64,000 nucleotides of DNA from NCBI GenBank assembly GCA_025201345.1, contig JAIXMG010000004.1, forward strand, positions 124,001-188,000. Reading direction: 5' to 3'. Positions within the stretch are counted from its first letter, which is position 1. The number at the start of each line of letters is the position of its first letter. Shown piece after piece: positions 48,165-58,695 of the stretch. This DNA is from Thamnidium elegans (Eukaryota; Mucoromycota; Mucoromycetes; Mucorales; Mucoraceae). Both the position numbers and the translations under genes were made by a program. Below the pieces are notes generated by a model, which was not told where the DNA came from, ran no database searches, and saw only the letters and a program-made list of their open reading frames with translations.

Positions 48165-49132
48165 ATGGCACCTCCTCAATTACATCAACCTACTTTGGCC
48201 AAAGAAATACCAAATCAACATATACCATTAGAACAAATCAATCACGATAGAATAACAGGAGGCACTCCGATCCGTGTGACTCGTCCTCCTAATGCTTACT
48301 TGTTATTCAATAAGGAAATGAGAAAGATTTTAAAAGACCAAGATCCAACCATGAAAGTTGCTGAAATTAGTAAAGAAGTTGGAAGCCGTTGGAAGAACAT
48401 GGCCAAGGTAATTTATACAAAAAAAAAAAAAAAAAAAAAGTAATAAGGATAACAATTGATATCCCGTTTTCATAGGAGCAAAAAGACCATTATGTAAAGC
48501 AAGCGAATAAATTAAAAGAAGAACAACGAGCACTACATCCCAACTCAATGTACATTCGAAGATCCCGTGCCGAACTTGTAAAGGCTGGTCACTTTACAAA
48601 GCGCTCTCAACCAAGCAGCAGCACTAATTCGGTGGAACCTGAACCGTCATTACCAAAGCGCAAGAAACCGAAACGAGATAAAAACTCGATGATACCAAAG
48701 CACCCGTTATCGGCGTACATGTGGTATCTTACCGAAGTGCGACCAGAGACAATGCGTAATTTCCCTGGCTCCAACGTGGGACAAATCAGTAAATTATGTG
48801 CCGAGAAATGGAAGAGCATGTCGGAAGAAGCTAGGTCCCCTTGGAAATCCAAGGCTCAGATGGATAAGGAACGTTACGCTAGAGAAATGCAAATCTATGC
48901 TTTACAAAACGATCACCATTTGGGGCGTGGTACAAGACAAAAGTATCGTAACGCTGCTGCTGCACTAAATCAGGACACCTATGTAGATTCTGTACCCATA
49001 TTTTATACGGACGATAAACAACATTTATATCAATTACCTACAAGTACTAATTCCATACTACATAATCCAATGACTTTAGACCCAAATGCTTTACTTCAAA
49101 ATCATAATGATCAAACTGATCAATATCACTAA
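48165..49132 (+). CDS. Protein with two HMG boxes (MATA-HMG-like plus HMGB-like)
   Basis: Exons 48165-48407 and 48476-49132 give 299 residues from the first in-frame ATG. Box 1 starts VTRPPNAYLLFNKEMRKILK and continues across the intron (WKNMAK-EQKDHYVKQANKLK); the RPPNAYLLF start is the signature of fungal MATA-HMG transcription factors. Box 2 starts KHPLSAYMWYLTEVRPETM and is of the HMGB/Nhp6 kind. A basic linker (PKRKKPKRDK) may be a nuclear signal. The frame continues open 5' of the ATG (Asn/Thr-rich) to about 48002, so the true start may be in an unseen exon joined at the acceptor ending 48062. Likely a nuclear DNA-binding regulator; target unknown. Confidence 0.75.
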
Positions 49133-49321
49133 AATGAAAATAAAATAAAGTTAACTACACTTTTATAAAAAAAAAATATTAAGGGGGGGGGGGGAGAAGG
49201 ACTATTTATTTATGCTTCTCCCCCAGCAGCATCCCCCGCTCCCCTCTCTTTTTTTTTTATAGTTTATAAAACAAGTACATATACATACACATTATTTTTT
49301 TTTTTAAAAAAAAAAGATAGA

Positions 49322-50629
49322 TTATATTAATAAAATGCAAAGGATATAAATGGGTAAACTAGTCAAAGCTACGTCTTTGACCGATTGAAAGAAAGAATAA
49401 ATACAACGTTTAACAGGATTAGAGTGAAAAGGAGATGATGTCATACCCATTTCTTCCTTGGATAATAAAAAATGTGGAGTCGTAGAAGTATATTGAAACG
49501 AATGAAACAATATTAAAGTGATTAAAGTGGCTGCAAACAAGTAGCCATATCGAAGAAAGATACCAATTTGATCAGGCAACCAGCATAATTCTGTAGTGAG
49601 TGCATTTGGATCCGATAAATCGAGAGTCACGACGCCAGGATAGCGCATACCCTGAGCCATGCTAAAAGTAGGCAGTGTAATCTCCATGGCTTGGTCTGCA
49701 TTATTGTACTTATGAAACACTTTACAATAATCATGGTCGTCGCCCGAAAACACAGCCACGGGCTGAACTGTGCTTAGCAACAAATTTGATAATTCATGAC
49801 TGACTAAATTCTGATACTGATACCCATACTGGTTTTTAATAATCGTGTCTTTGTTTTGACGAAATGGACCACATGAAACCGATGAATCTCGGTAAAGTGG
49901 TACATGTGTCATCAGGATCCTTTTGGTCTCAGGTAACGGACTATTTAAAACAGCTAGAGCGGATTCCCGAATTTGGGGATCATCCGAACTAAGTGATACG
50001 GTGTCTATGACAATAAATGAATAACCTGTATCTGTTTCCAGTATATAAGATGTGTTTCCAAAATATGACTTGAATCTATCTTGTTTATCAAGCTTGATCC
50101 CGTTTCCAAACCCGATATCATGATTTCCCACCATGTAATGCTTCTTATGAATCGATCCAAATAATTCGTGGAACCTATTTACCTCTTGATGATAACTTTA
50201 AATGGTATTAGGGCTTGGCAAAAATAATAATCTTTTAGCACTTACGTTGCGTCTTGCCATTCTCTTCCGTTATCCATTAGATCTCCTGTAATAAAGATGT
50301 CTGTAGGTTGAATGAAACTAGTTAAATACTTGTAGTTTCGAGCCATGTACAAGTCACTGTAGAACTTTGATAAGAAAATAAAGAGTTGGTTTGTCTTGTA
50401 TGATTTATCGTCCGTCATTTGAGGATCCGCAATCAACATGAATTTACCGCTCTGAAACAAAAATAAAGATGTGTGAGTTACCGAGTTTTTTTTATTTTTA
50501 TAAGTGTACTTTTTTTACAGAATTTAAAGCGCAACTCTTTGCACTGGACCAAAAGACAAGAAATTCATGATTTAAAATGAAGAAGAACCAAAATATTCTT
50601 AGTGAATGAATTAACCATTTACTTCTCAT
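49322..50629 (-). CDS. Cdc1/Ted1/PGAP5-like membrane metallophosphoesterase
   Basis: Exons 50519-50629, 50246-50451 and 49322-50195 (minus strand) give 396 residues. N-terminal membrane helix (RIFWFFFILNHEFLVFW), then calcineurin-like phosphoesterase motifs: LIADPQM (DxH site altered to DPQ, as in the family), GDLMDNGRE, MVGNHDIGFG, THVPLYR and FSGDDHDYC, then C-terminal helices (LFAATLITLILFHSF and PIYILCILLI). Cdc1, Ted1 and PGAP5 are Mn-dependent enzymes that remove ethanolamine phosphate from GPI anchors in the ER or Golgi and help export of GPI proteins. The intron 2 acceptor is AAAG. The 5' end is 131 bp from an inserted transposon, so its promoter may be displaced. Confidence 0.85.
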
Positions 50630-50760
50630 GTATATATAAAATAATTATAAAGTTTAAAAAAGAAAAAGAAAAAGAAACAGAAAAAAAAAAAAAGAAGAGA
50701 AACAAAATTTATATAAAACTTTCTTTTTTTTCTGCTTTTTCTGGTTTTATCTGACAGGTA

Positions 50761-50870
50761 CAGTGCTTACGGTCTCAATTCGCGGGAAAAAAAAGTCAAT
50801 CCGCGGAATTTTAAAAATCAATTCACGTAAAAATAAAAACCATTTCGCAGTTTCTCAAATATCAATTAGC
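50761..50870 (+). repeat. Left terminal inverted repeat of transposon A
   Basis: 110 bp, pairing with 52317-52405. It contains an extra ~21 bp (about 50787-50807) made of an A run and a second copy of the CCGCG end of the outer block; without it the two repeats match along ~89 bp. Confidence 0.85.
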
Positions 50871-50896
50871 TAATTCGCGTTAAGCTTTCTTTCGAC

Positions 50897-52247
50897 TTAT
50901 ACGGACTCTTTATTTAAACACTTTGAAAAAACGTTGACGGAATGCTGGATACAGTTTCTTAAAGTAGTTTGAGGAACGTTATTACATGCTTTAGTAATTC
51001 TTGTATGAAGATCTTCAGTAGTATCAAACTTACTACGTTTAACACTATTTTTTACAACAGCCCAAAACTGTTCAATAGGGTTCAATTCAGGTGAGTAAGG
51101 CGGCAGGTAGATGCATCTGTACCCTCTACTAGTAACTGTATCATCAATGTCTTTGCGGGTATGGATAGGGGCATTATCCATGACAAGATAGAACCCTTTT
51201 AATTCCGGAAATCTATCTAACTGATCTAAAGTCCCTTTTAAAAACTCAAGATAGTGTCCGGTTCTTGTACCTGTCTTTGCATTTGGTTTCGTATTAGTAC
51301 CTTTTCTTTTACGGGCCCCTGCAACCTTTATTTTTTTTTCTCATTTGAGCCACTCTGACGTCTATGTTAACAACACCGACTGTTGAAACTGCACCTAGAA
51401 TAGTGTGTGTTTCTGCTCTAGTAACAGGAGTCTCGGCTACAGCAGGCGTATTACGGGCAGATCTGCCAAGTGCGGGTCTCATATTAATATCGAAAGCAGA
51501 TTCATCAATAAAAATACAATTTTGCATATAGTCCATGTCTGTTGCAGTCCGTTTTAATACCCACTCATATCTGGCCTCGATACGTGTAATATCATTTCGG
51601 GCTACAGGCCGACGGGTGAGTTTCTTTATCGAAAGATTACAGTCATGCAAAATAAAGCTATTGACCGTGCTTTTCTTTAAACTAAAACCTTCAAATGTTT
51701 TGGTTAAACTTTCCACGGCTTCATCTGTTGTTGCATAAGGTTTATCGTCATACAGCTCAATAATATGCTTCCTTTGTTCCTCTTGAAGCTAGCTCCGGGG
51801 ACGATTGAACCTGTTTGTTTGCTTTTCGTAAATATCCCAATCGGGTTCTTTCTTCAATCTTTTGGCCCAATCCTGAGCTGTTCTCTCGGAAATACCAGCT
51901 AATCTTGCTGACTTGGCTGCCGAAAAAAATTTGATCTTCAAATTGTACAGAAACAATGTTTTTTGGTCGTCCGTATAGGTAGCATAACTGCTCTCTACAC
52001 GCAACTTAGCAATTTTTGTCTTATTTACTTTCTCAGTAATAACTAGCATGTTATTCTCCAAGTTTTCGTCCTCAGGATCAAGCTCAATAGGAGTCGGATT
52101 TGACTCCTTATACTTAGTCAAGTTTGTCAAATTCTGCAAATTGAATTCATTACCTTCGTCAACAATGTAATCCATAGCTTCTACACCATCTTCTGTAGTG
52201 ATTCCACCTTTGCCATCTTCAGTTAAAAAATAAATGTTGTTACTCAT
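50897..52247 (-). pseudogene. DDE (Tc1-type) transposase of element A, inactivated
   Basis: Reads from an ATG at 52247. N-terminal acidic region, HTH-like domain (AKSARLAGISERTAQDWAKR), then the DDE_3 catalytic domain: first Asp in IFIDESAFDINM, second in LVMDNAPIH, and Glu in SPELNPIEQFW with 34 residues between them (DD34E). There are two defects: an in-frame TAG at 51789-51791 and a frameshift in an A run at about 51331-51340, after which the frame changes up to the stop at 50897. The catalytic triad codons themselves are intact. It cannot give a full-length protein as it stands, but might be mobilised by another copy. Confidence 0.88.
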
Positions 52248-52316
52248 TTTAAAAGTTAAGGAAAAAGAAAACGCGGATTGGCTTCAGAAACCCGTTGATT
52301 GGGTTTTCAAAAATCT

Positions 52317-52405
52317 GCTAATTGATATTTGAGAAACTGCGAAATGGTTTTTATTTTTACGTGAATTGATTTTTAAAATTCCGCGAATTGAGACCGTAAG
52401 CACTG
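52317..52405 (-). repeat. Right terminal inverted repeat of transposon A
   Basis: 89 bp, the reverse complement of the left repeat apart from the left-side insertion. The match ends at the GCTAATTGAT block. Confidence 0.85.
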
Positions 52406-52443
52406 TACAGTTGATCCAATAAATTATGTTGTCCGGGCCGAAC

Positions 52444-52610
52444 AAAATGTCACCCAATCAGAAATAAAATGTCACCTAATCAGTAATAAAATGTCGCTTA
52501 ATTAGAAGTAAAATATCGGCCAATCAGGAATTAAATTTCGCTCTCACAGGAACAAAATGTTGTCCAACCAGAAATAAGTTTTCGCTGCCACAGGAATAAA
52601 ATGACCCCCT
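52444..52610 (+). repeat. Subterminal array of ~22-bp degenerate repeats, left end of element B
   Basis: About seven to eight copies of a unit like AAATGTCACCTAATCAGTAATA follow each other just inside the left end. Variants differ at a few positions. At the right end only about two units remain (58897-58945, inverted). In other DNA transposons such arrays are transposase binding sites; that role here is inference. Confidence 0.75.
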
Positions 52611-52749
52611 CTTAGTTTTTCTGAGGAGGCTTTTGATTATCTTTTTCTTATAATGTCTATTGTAGCCTTTCGAGATGAAGAACTCTTTTTTTGATGAAGA
52701 TGGACAAAACAATATTTATAATGAAAACGGTTAATTAACGTATGATCCT

Positions 52750-54053
52750 ATGGAAGATGTCATGTCAACTATCGACGATCCTAATATTGTTCTTGAAACT
52801 TTGGTTAATCATTCTTCTTATATGAAGAATAAGCCATTGGAAAAACAACCAACTGGAAACAAAAAGTCAACTACATCAAAGCCAGTGAAAGTTGCCTCAA
52901 AGAGGACAAATGCAGACTATAGCATTAATCAGAGGACGACGTTCATCAATCGTATGATCGAATTACCTATGGGACAGAGGTATGCCGCTGTGGTCGGGAG
53001 AGAATTAGGTGTCGAAAAACAAACTGCTCAACGATGGTGGAGAAGCTACGAAAAGACTGGCGAAGTGCCGATCAAAAAATCAACCAGAAATCCAGGTCGC
53101 CCAAACAACTTCACAGAGGAACATAAAGCTCACGTCTTGGACCTCGTTGATGACGATCCACAAGTTACTGTTTGTGATGTAGTTGAAAGTTTGACTAAAT
53201 CCTTTGAGGATTTTTCGCTTGCAAAATCAGCCATCCATAAGCACTTGAACGAAACTTGTAACCTGTCAGTTAAAAAACCACATTTCGAGTCTGAGAAACG
53301 CAATAGTCCTGAAAACCTACAAGAGAGATACGAGTGGTTTATGAAATGGAAGGATTCAGATGCTAACTTCACGAAAAACTTTATTTTCATTGATGAATCA
53401 GGACTTCATATCAATATGCGAAAGAATTACGCGTGGTCTAGAAAATCAGAGCGTGCAGTTGTTAAGCTACCTCAGACAAGAGCTGCTTCTCATACAATCA
53501 TCGGTGCTATATCTACAAAAGTGTCATTCATATTGCGTTGAGAAAGCCTCCTCCAACACCTGCGAAAGATACAAAGAAACGTGCGAGGGACAATAAAAGC
53601 AAGAAGAGGGCAGTTACGGCAGTCGAGGAAGAGGCTGACACTACTTCTTCTGACTACTCACAGAAACCTCCTCCAAAGGGAACCACTTCTGCTCACTATA
53701 CAAAGTTTATCAACGAACTCCTTGACATTCTAGATGATATGGGAGATATGAAAGGGTCTTATCTGGTTATGGATAATTGCTCTATTCATGGTTCTAAGCT
53801 TTTGCAAAACAAAATCTTGAGAAGAGGTTACAAGTTCGTGTATTTGCCAACATACTCCCCAGAACTTAACGCAATTGAACAGTTCTGGTCTCTCGTCAAA
53901 GGAAAAATGAAACGTGATAAACTTTTGCAGTCAGAGACCATGTCCAGTAGAATCAAGGACGTCTGTGAGCAAGTCTTATTGAGTGACTTGTATGGTTTTG
54001 CAAACCATTCAAAACGTCAAATCTCGAAATGTTATGATAGAATTCCTTTTTAA
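52750..54053 (+). pseudogene. DDE (Tc1-type) transposase of element B, one frameshift
   Basis: Two frames, 52750-53541 and about 53523-54053, together code a complete transposase of about 433 residues. Helix-turn-helix region (VVGRELGVEKQTAQRWWRSY) with a GRP motif (NPGRPNNF), then the catalytic Asp in FIFIDESGLHINM, Asp in YLVMDNCSIH and Glu in SPELNAIEQFW, DD34E spacing. One base is missing near 53520, where ...GAISTK changes to the other frame; no slippery heptamer with pseudoknot is evident, so a mutation is more likely than programmed shifting. The ATG at 52750 follows an A-rich leader. Confidence 0.88.
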
Positions 54054-55893
54054 ACTTTTTTAAATATACTCTAAGAAAAGAAACAAATAAAAAAGAATTT
54101 CAACATGAACAAAAAAGTTATTTAGTAGGAAAAGGTAACGCAAACAACAAGGTTAGATAGAGATTATTCTCATACCGTTATCATTTTGACACGTTTGAGT
54201 AAAGAAAGTGGAATATTGTACTTTTTTCAATTTTGGCGGGTACTCTCAATTTGTACTACACAGCCAGAGTTAAGTTTGTTATTTTGGGATTAGTGCAGTT
54301 AAGGTTATAATTTGATCAAATTAAAAATACCTGTGCGTTGCAATCATTGATTTTTGTCACATGCCATCAAAAGTAAGCATCGACTTGTTTTAAACAAAGG
54401 AAATAAAAATTAATAAACTTTGCAAGCCGTTGGATGTCTTTAGCCTGCATGAGTAAATGAACAAGACAACAACCTTTTTTAAGGAGCAAGACTACAGATC
54501 CTCTAATACATCCATACCAGTAACATGCTCTCTTTTTTTTTTTGAATCATAATATCTTCAAGCCTCAAGTTTTCATCGTTGAATGAAACGAAATCTTTCA
54601 CGTGGCTGCGTTCGTGAACAAAGCAGAAATGAGACGAGTTCATGTGACAATGATGATGATGATAAAATAATACAGAAAGAATTCTTGATACTTAAAATAA
54701 AGATACTGTTATATCTATGATCAATATAATCGAATATCTAATAGAATGATACTCAATGCTTGCATATTATAGATAAGTAAGAGTTTGTTGACACAGACTT
54801 CAACTTGTAATACATAAGATCTACAATCACTCGTTGTACATAGTCAATAACTAAGATGGGACGACTTTGCAGAACAAAAACAATCAAGAAGTTTATAAAG
54901 AGTTGTATTATTCATCAAATAAAAACCATCTAATTTTTATAAAGTCCTGTCGTCATTTACCGACTCTTTTATTTAATCTTAAGATAAAACAGATACACGA
55001 TGGCAACCAACAGTGGATAATCGACACCACAAAATGCAAAGCGGTATTTCCTGGTAGCAATACAATATGACCAATATAGTATGATCTTGTTTTCCAAATC
55101 ATCTAGGCCTAATCTCAATTATGTTATGAAACCTAGATTGAGTCGTTTATCTACAGATACCAAGAGAAAAAGTGAGAAACAGGAGTTACCCGTTAACTGA
55201 AAAGGTTAATCGGAAATTTGTTACCAAAGCAATCATTTTTCAGTTCGCACCGTGCAACCTTACTAGCCTAAGCATTTTGGGCACGTAAAAGAACCTGTTA
55301 CTAAGTTTCCCGCCTTCCAGCTCATACTAAAGGCCGTCCTGCAAAGTACAGTCCCAATGGCGTTCTGTTGGTGAGCAGCCAACATACTAGTCCAAAGCAT
55401 CCTTTACGCTTGCCCAAGCTGATAAAAAGAAGTGATCCTGTGATTTTAACCAAGGCATTTGAAAAAGGAAGATGAGAGGCATTATTCGGAATATATAAAA
55501 GCATAATAATTATGTAGTTATCTTACATTAGTATTGTCTTCGCTAGCGTTAATCATATAAATAGCCTTATTCATATCGACTTTCAGTCCATGTGCTTATC
55601 AATAACCGATTCCATCTACCCATTTTCATCTACTAAAGATTCAAGATTAAATAGATCATGGTTTACGTATTTCCAGTTATAAACAACTTCAGCCTCTCCG
55701 TTTGAAAGTATTTTTTGTTAAAATACATAGTGCATCAAACCTGGATTGAAGCAACAGTTTTTTTTTATGACGACAGGTGTCCTGATCATACCAGCATTAG
55801 TGCTGCTTTCACCGCTAGTAGCTAATTATAAAATACGCGTTTAATACAGAATAAAAAGCATCTAATACAACTATTACCTTTCACTTTTACAGA
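54054..55893. other. Interior of element B, unassigned
   Basis: About 1.8 kb between the transposase and the reverse transcriptase. 55319-55473 (plus) has an open, protein-like frame (PAHTKGRPAKYSPNGVLLVS) that could be a remnant of the retroelement's first ORF. 54867-55070 is open but without motif. The left border of the retroelement must be in here but could not be placed. Confidence 0.4.
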
Positions 55894-57621
55894 ATGAGGA
55901 AATCCACTGTGGTCAAAAACTATTCTTGTATTTCTTCATCTTTGTTTGCAACATTCTTTTGCTTAAATAACCATAAGGAATGCTTATCAGCAACAAATTT
56001 TCAGTTTAAAAAAATTAAAAAAAATTTCAGCGTACATTCAAGCCTCCCATTTCAAAATGGAAACGCTGCAGGAAGTAACCAAACAAATTCGACGAACAAC
56101 TATTTAACCTTCATAGATCTGTCAGATGCCTTCCTGCATATCCCAGTTCATGTCGACTCCCGACCATATCTCCGGCTGAACTGGAAAGGCAAAACCTATC
56201 AATTTTGTACAACCCCCTTCGGCCTATCATTAGTTCCTTGACTCTTTACAAAACTTACCAAACCAATTCTGGAATGGGCACGAACACAACACATCCAATT
56301 GAGTGCTTACCTAGACGACTGGATCATCATTTCCGATTCGGTTACCCAATCAGCACACCACACCCAACTAGTAATGCAGAAATTAGAATCATTAGGATGG
56401 ATAATCAATCTCGACAAATCGATTCTGAAACCCCAGCAATCAATCGAGCACCTGGGCTTCTTATTAGATACCACGACAATGACCGCTCAACTATCAGGGA
56501 AGAAGCTCAGGGATCTACGTCGAAGTATTCAACAAATCCTGAAGAATCCCTTGCAATCACCACGTACCATCCACAGCCTCACCATGCGAATCCAAGCAGC
56601 AACCTTTGCTCTAATACCAGCCAGGTTATACACTCAACACTTGTTACGAATGAAGAACCAAACGGTACGATCATCCGACGATTGGGACAAACCGCAACAC
56701 CTAACCACCGAGTGCATACAGGAGCTTACCTGGTGGAAGAACAACTTAATTCATTGGAACGGCAAAAGCATTTTACCACAAACTCCACAGAAAACAGTCT
56801 ATGTCGACGCCAGCAACAGTGGATGGGGATGCAGCATACAGCTAAAACACAACAAACAACAAACCGCATTTGGACACTGGACGCATCAGGAAGCACAAAT
56901 GTCGATCAATTGGAGAGAATTGAAAGCAGCGTTCCTTGCTTTGAAAACCTTCCCTCACCTCAAGAACATGCGGATCCAAATCAAAACGGACAATACAACC
57001 TCTATGGCATACATGAACAAGCAGGGCGGAACCCGTTCCCTACCGCTAATGGAATTGGCCACCAAACTTTGGAAATGGTGCCTTCAACGAGGAATAACAA
57101 TCACATCAAACCACGTTGCTGGAATCAACAATACGATAGCGGATTACGAATCTCGACGTCCCTATCAGAAAAACAACTGGATGATCGACCGGTCCACATT
57201 TCAACTCCTCCAACAACATCTGGGACAAAACAACGTCGATCTGTTTGCAGACAGGATAACGAAACAACTTCCAAAGTACGTACCTTGGCTACCGGACCCG
57301 GGCAGCTTGTTTACCGACGCCTTTACCATCCCGTGGAATCAATTTCATCGACCTTACCTGAACCCGCCTTGGAACCTAATCAGTCGATGCCTCCAGAAGA
57401 TAGTTCAGGAGAAGTTAATTCAAGTAACAATGATCACCCCATGGTGGCCCAGTGCGTTATGGTTCCCAACCATACAGTCCATGAGTGTGACTCCGCCGCT
57501 AATAATGCAACAATCGGTGATTGTTCTCCCGTCCCCAACAGCGATTTGGCCAATGACAAACAATTCTTGGAAGCTCGCCGTCTGGAACTTATCCGGACGA
57601 AGTATCAAAACTCTGAGTTGA
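55894..57621 (+). pseudogene. DIRS-like reverse transcriptase / RNase H / methyltransferase-like ORF, damaged 5' part
   Basis: Reverse transcriptase pieces: FIDLSDAFLHIPVHVDSRPY and CTTPFGLSL, then the active site SAYLDDWIIISDS. RNase H follows (VYVDASNSGWGCSIQL ... KTDNTTSMAYMNKQGG) and then a region FADRITKQLPKYVPWLPDPG ... LNPPWNLISRC, whose NPPW resembles the catalytic motif of DAM-type N6-adenine methyltransferases found in DIRS elements. The defects are a frame change near 56095 (the preceding HFKMETLQEVTKQI block is in another frame) and a TGA at 56238-56240 where a Trp codon is expected. From 56299 the frame is open for 440 codons. The part upstream of 56040 does not look like RT, so the 5' end is truncated or degraded. 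Confidence 0.85.
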
Positions 57622-58583
57622 ATGATAATGCACAAACCATTTTTATCAACAATCGTTTAGAAGACAACCCCACGAATACGTCTTACAAACCTGGCCAACT
57701 GTTGTTTCTTAAATGGTGTATCGAGAAACAAATTTCACAACAATTTTTTACTCCTACTGATGTGATCAATTTCTTGAGTGATATGCGCGTTGATCATTCG
57801 TATGCGATCTCAACCTTACAACTTTTTAGATCAGCAGTAACACACTTTCACCACAATCCGCGTAGCTTACGAGAAGATGAAAACATCAACTCTTTTATTA
57901 CAACACTTCTACGAAAGGCACCACCTACTCGTCTACATCGCTCAACGATCAATCTCCAGCCCACAATTGATTATTTATCTGCACTCTCTTCATCAGACAT
58001 TTCGTTATCAAAGTTACAAAGTAAATTGGCATTTCTTTTAGGTATTACTTGTTTTCTCCGTCCCTCAGACTTACAACGTATTCCTCTTTCCTCGGTATCT
58101 GTCTCAACTGACCATACTCTCTCTTTCGAAGTACACAGTCCTAAAGAAAAACGACAACGACGCCGCATAATTAAGTCTTTTACTGTTAAGGCACATGTTA
58201 ACCAACATGTTTGCCCTGTCCACACATTTGATTTTTTGTCAAGAAGACGACCTCCTTCTCATCTAGACAAGTTATTTATCAACTCAAATCGTCCTAACAG
58301 TACACTAAGTATACGTACAATACAACGTTGGATAACAAGACTCTTACGACTTTCTACTATGGAACAACGTGTATCTCTCCGGTCGATCGCTTCCTCCTTG
58401 GCTCTTCAATCTGGTATCCCCAAAGACGATATAGTTACTATGGGAAATTGGTCTTCTTCAACTATTTTTGAACAACATTACCGACGAGAACACCTGTCTC
58501 ACTTTGATTTTACCAACACTCTGATTACTAAGGACGATGCAGATATAGAGGATGATATTTTCTTTGATGCTAATGAAGAATAA
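56205..58583 (+). CDS. DIRS-type tyrosine recombinase ORF (recombinase part ~57.6-58.6 kb)
   Basis: A 792-codon open frame. Its first ~460 codons run in another frame over the RT/RNase H gene and have no recognisable domain, so the recombinase probably begins nearer the end of the RT frame. The C-terminal ~330 residues are a tyrosine recombinase: an N-terminal SAM-like helical part (YKPGQLLFLKWCIEKQISQQ), the first Arg in CFLRPSDLQRI, the RSIASSLALQSGI block, and the Tyr nucleophile in NWSSSTIFEQHYRREH. DIRS elements integrate with such an enzyme and therefore lack target duplications. The recombinase appears intact. Confidence 0.85.
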   Translation: MYNPLRPIISSLTLYKTYQTNSGMGTNTTHPIECLPRRLDHHFRFGYPISTPHPTSNAEIRIIRMDNQSRQIDSETPAINRAPGLLIRYHDNDRSTIREEAQGSTSKYSTNPEESLAITTYHPQPHHANPSSNLCSNTSQVIHSTLVTNEEPNGTIIRRLGQTATPNHRVHTGAYLVEEQLNSLERQKHFTTNSTENSLCRRQQQWMGMQHTAKTQQTTNRIWTLDASGSTNVDQLERIESSVPCFENLPSPQEHADPNQNGQYNLYGIHEQAGRNPFPTANGIGHQTLEMVPSTRNNNHIKPRCWNQQYDSGLRISTSLSEKQLDDRPVHISTPPTTSGTKQRRSVCRQDNETTSKVRTLATGPGQLVYRRLYHPVESISSTLPEPALEPNQSMPPEDSSGEVNSSNNDHPMVAQCVMVPNHTVHECDSAANNATIGDCSPVPNSDLANDKQFLEARRLELIRTKYQNSELNDNAQTIFINNRLEDNPTNTSYKPGQLLFLKWCIEKQISQQFFTPTDVINFLSDMRVDHSYAISTLQLFRSAVTHFHHNPRSLREDENINSFITTLLRKAPPTRLHRSTINLQPTIDYLSALSSSDISLSKLQSKLAFLLGITCFLRPSDLQRIPLSSVSVSTDHTLSFEVHSPKEKRQRRRIIKSFTVKAHVNQHVCPVHTFDFLSRRRPPSHLDKLFINSNRPNSTLSIRTIQRWITRLLRLSTMEQRVSLRSIASSLALQSGIPKDDIVTMGNWSSSTIFEQHYRREHLSHFDFTNTLITKDDADIEDDIFFDANEE

Positions 58584-58695
58584 CGTTCCCAAAAAATTTT
58601 AATTACGATTTTATTTTCTCTGGATTAACAATCATATTTCATATTTTTTATTTGAGTGTCTCAACCAATTCTGTTAGAATTTATTTCGACACTTG

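Larger units (their letters stand above)
50761..52405 (-). mobile_element. Tc1/mariner-like DD34E DNA transposon A, 1645 bp
   Basis: Flanked by TA at 50759-50760 and 52406-52407, the usual target duplication. It ends in long inverted repeats starting CAGTGCTTACGGTCTCAATT. The only gene is a transposase on the minus strand, now broken. The TIRs are near-identical apart from one insertion, which suggests the element is not very old. Confidence 0.9.

Noticed and set aside
48165..49132. Mucoralean sex locus
   Set aside because: The HMG gene is not flanked by the triose-phosphate transporter and RNA helicase genes expected at that locus, and it has two HMG boxes.
53500..53545. Programmed frameshift in transposase B
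   Set aside because: No convincing slippery heptamer with a following structure is visible, and the break is in the middle of the catalytic domain; a one-base loss is simpler.
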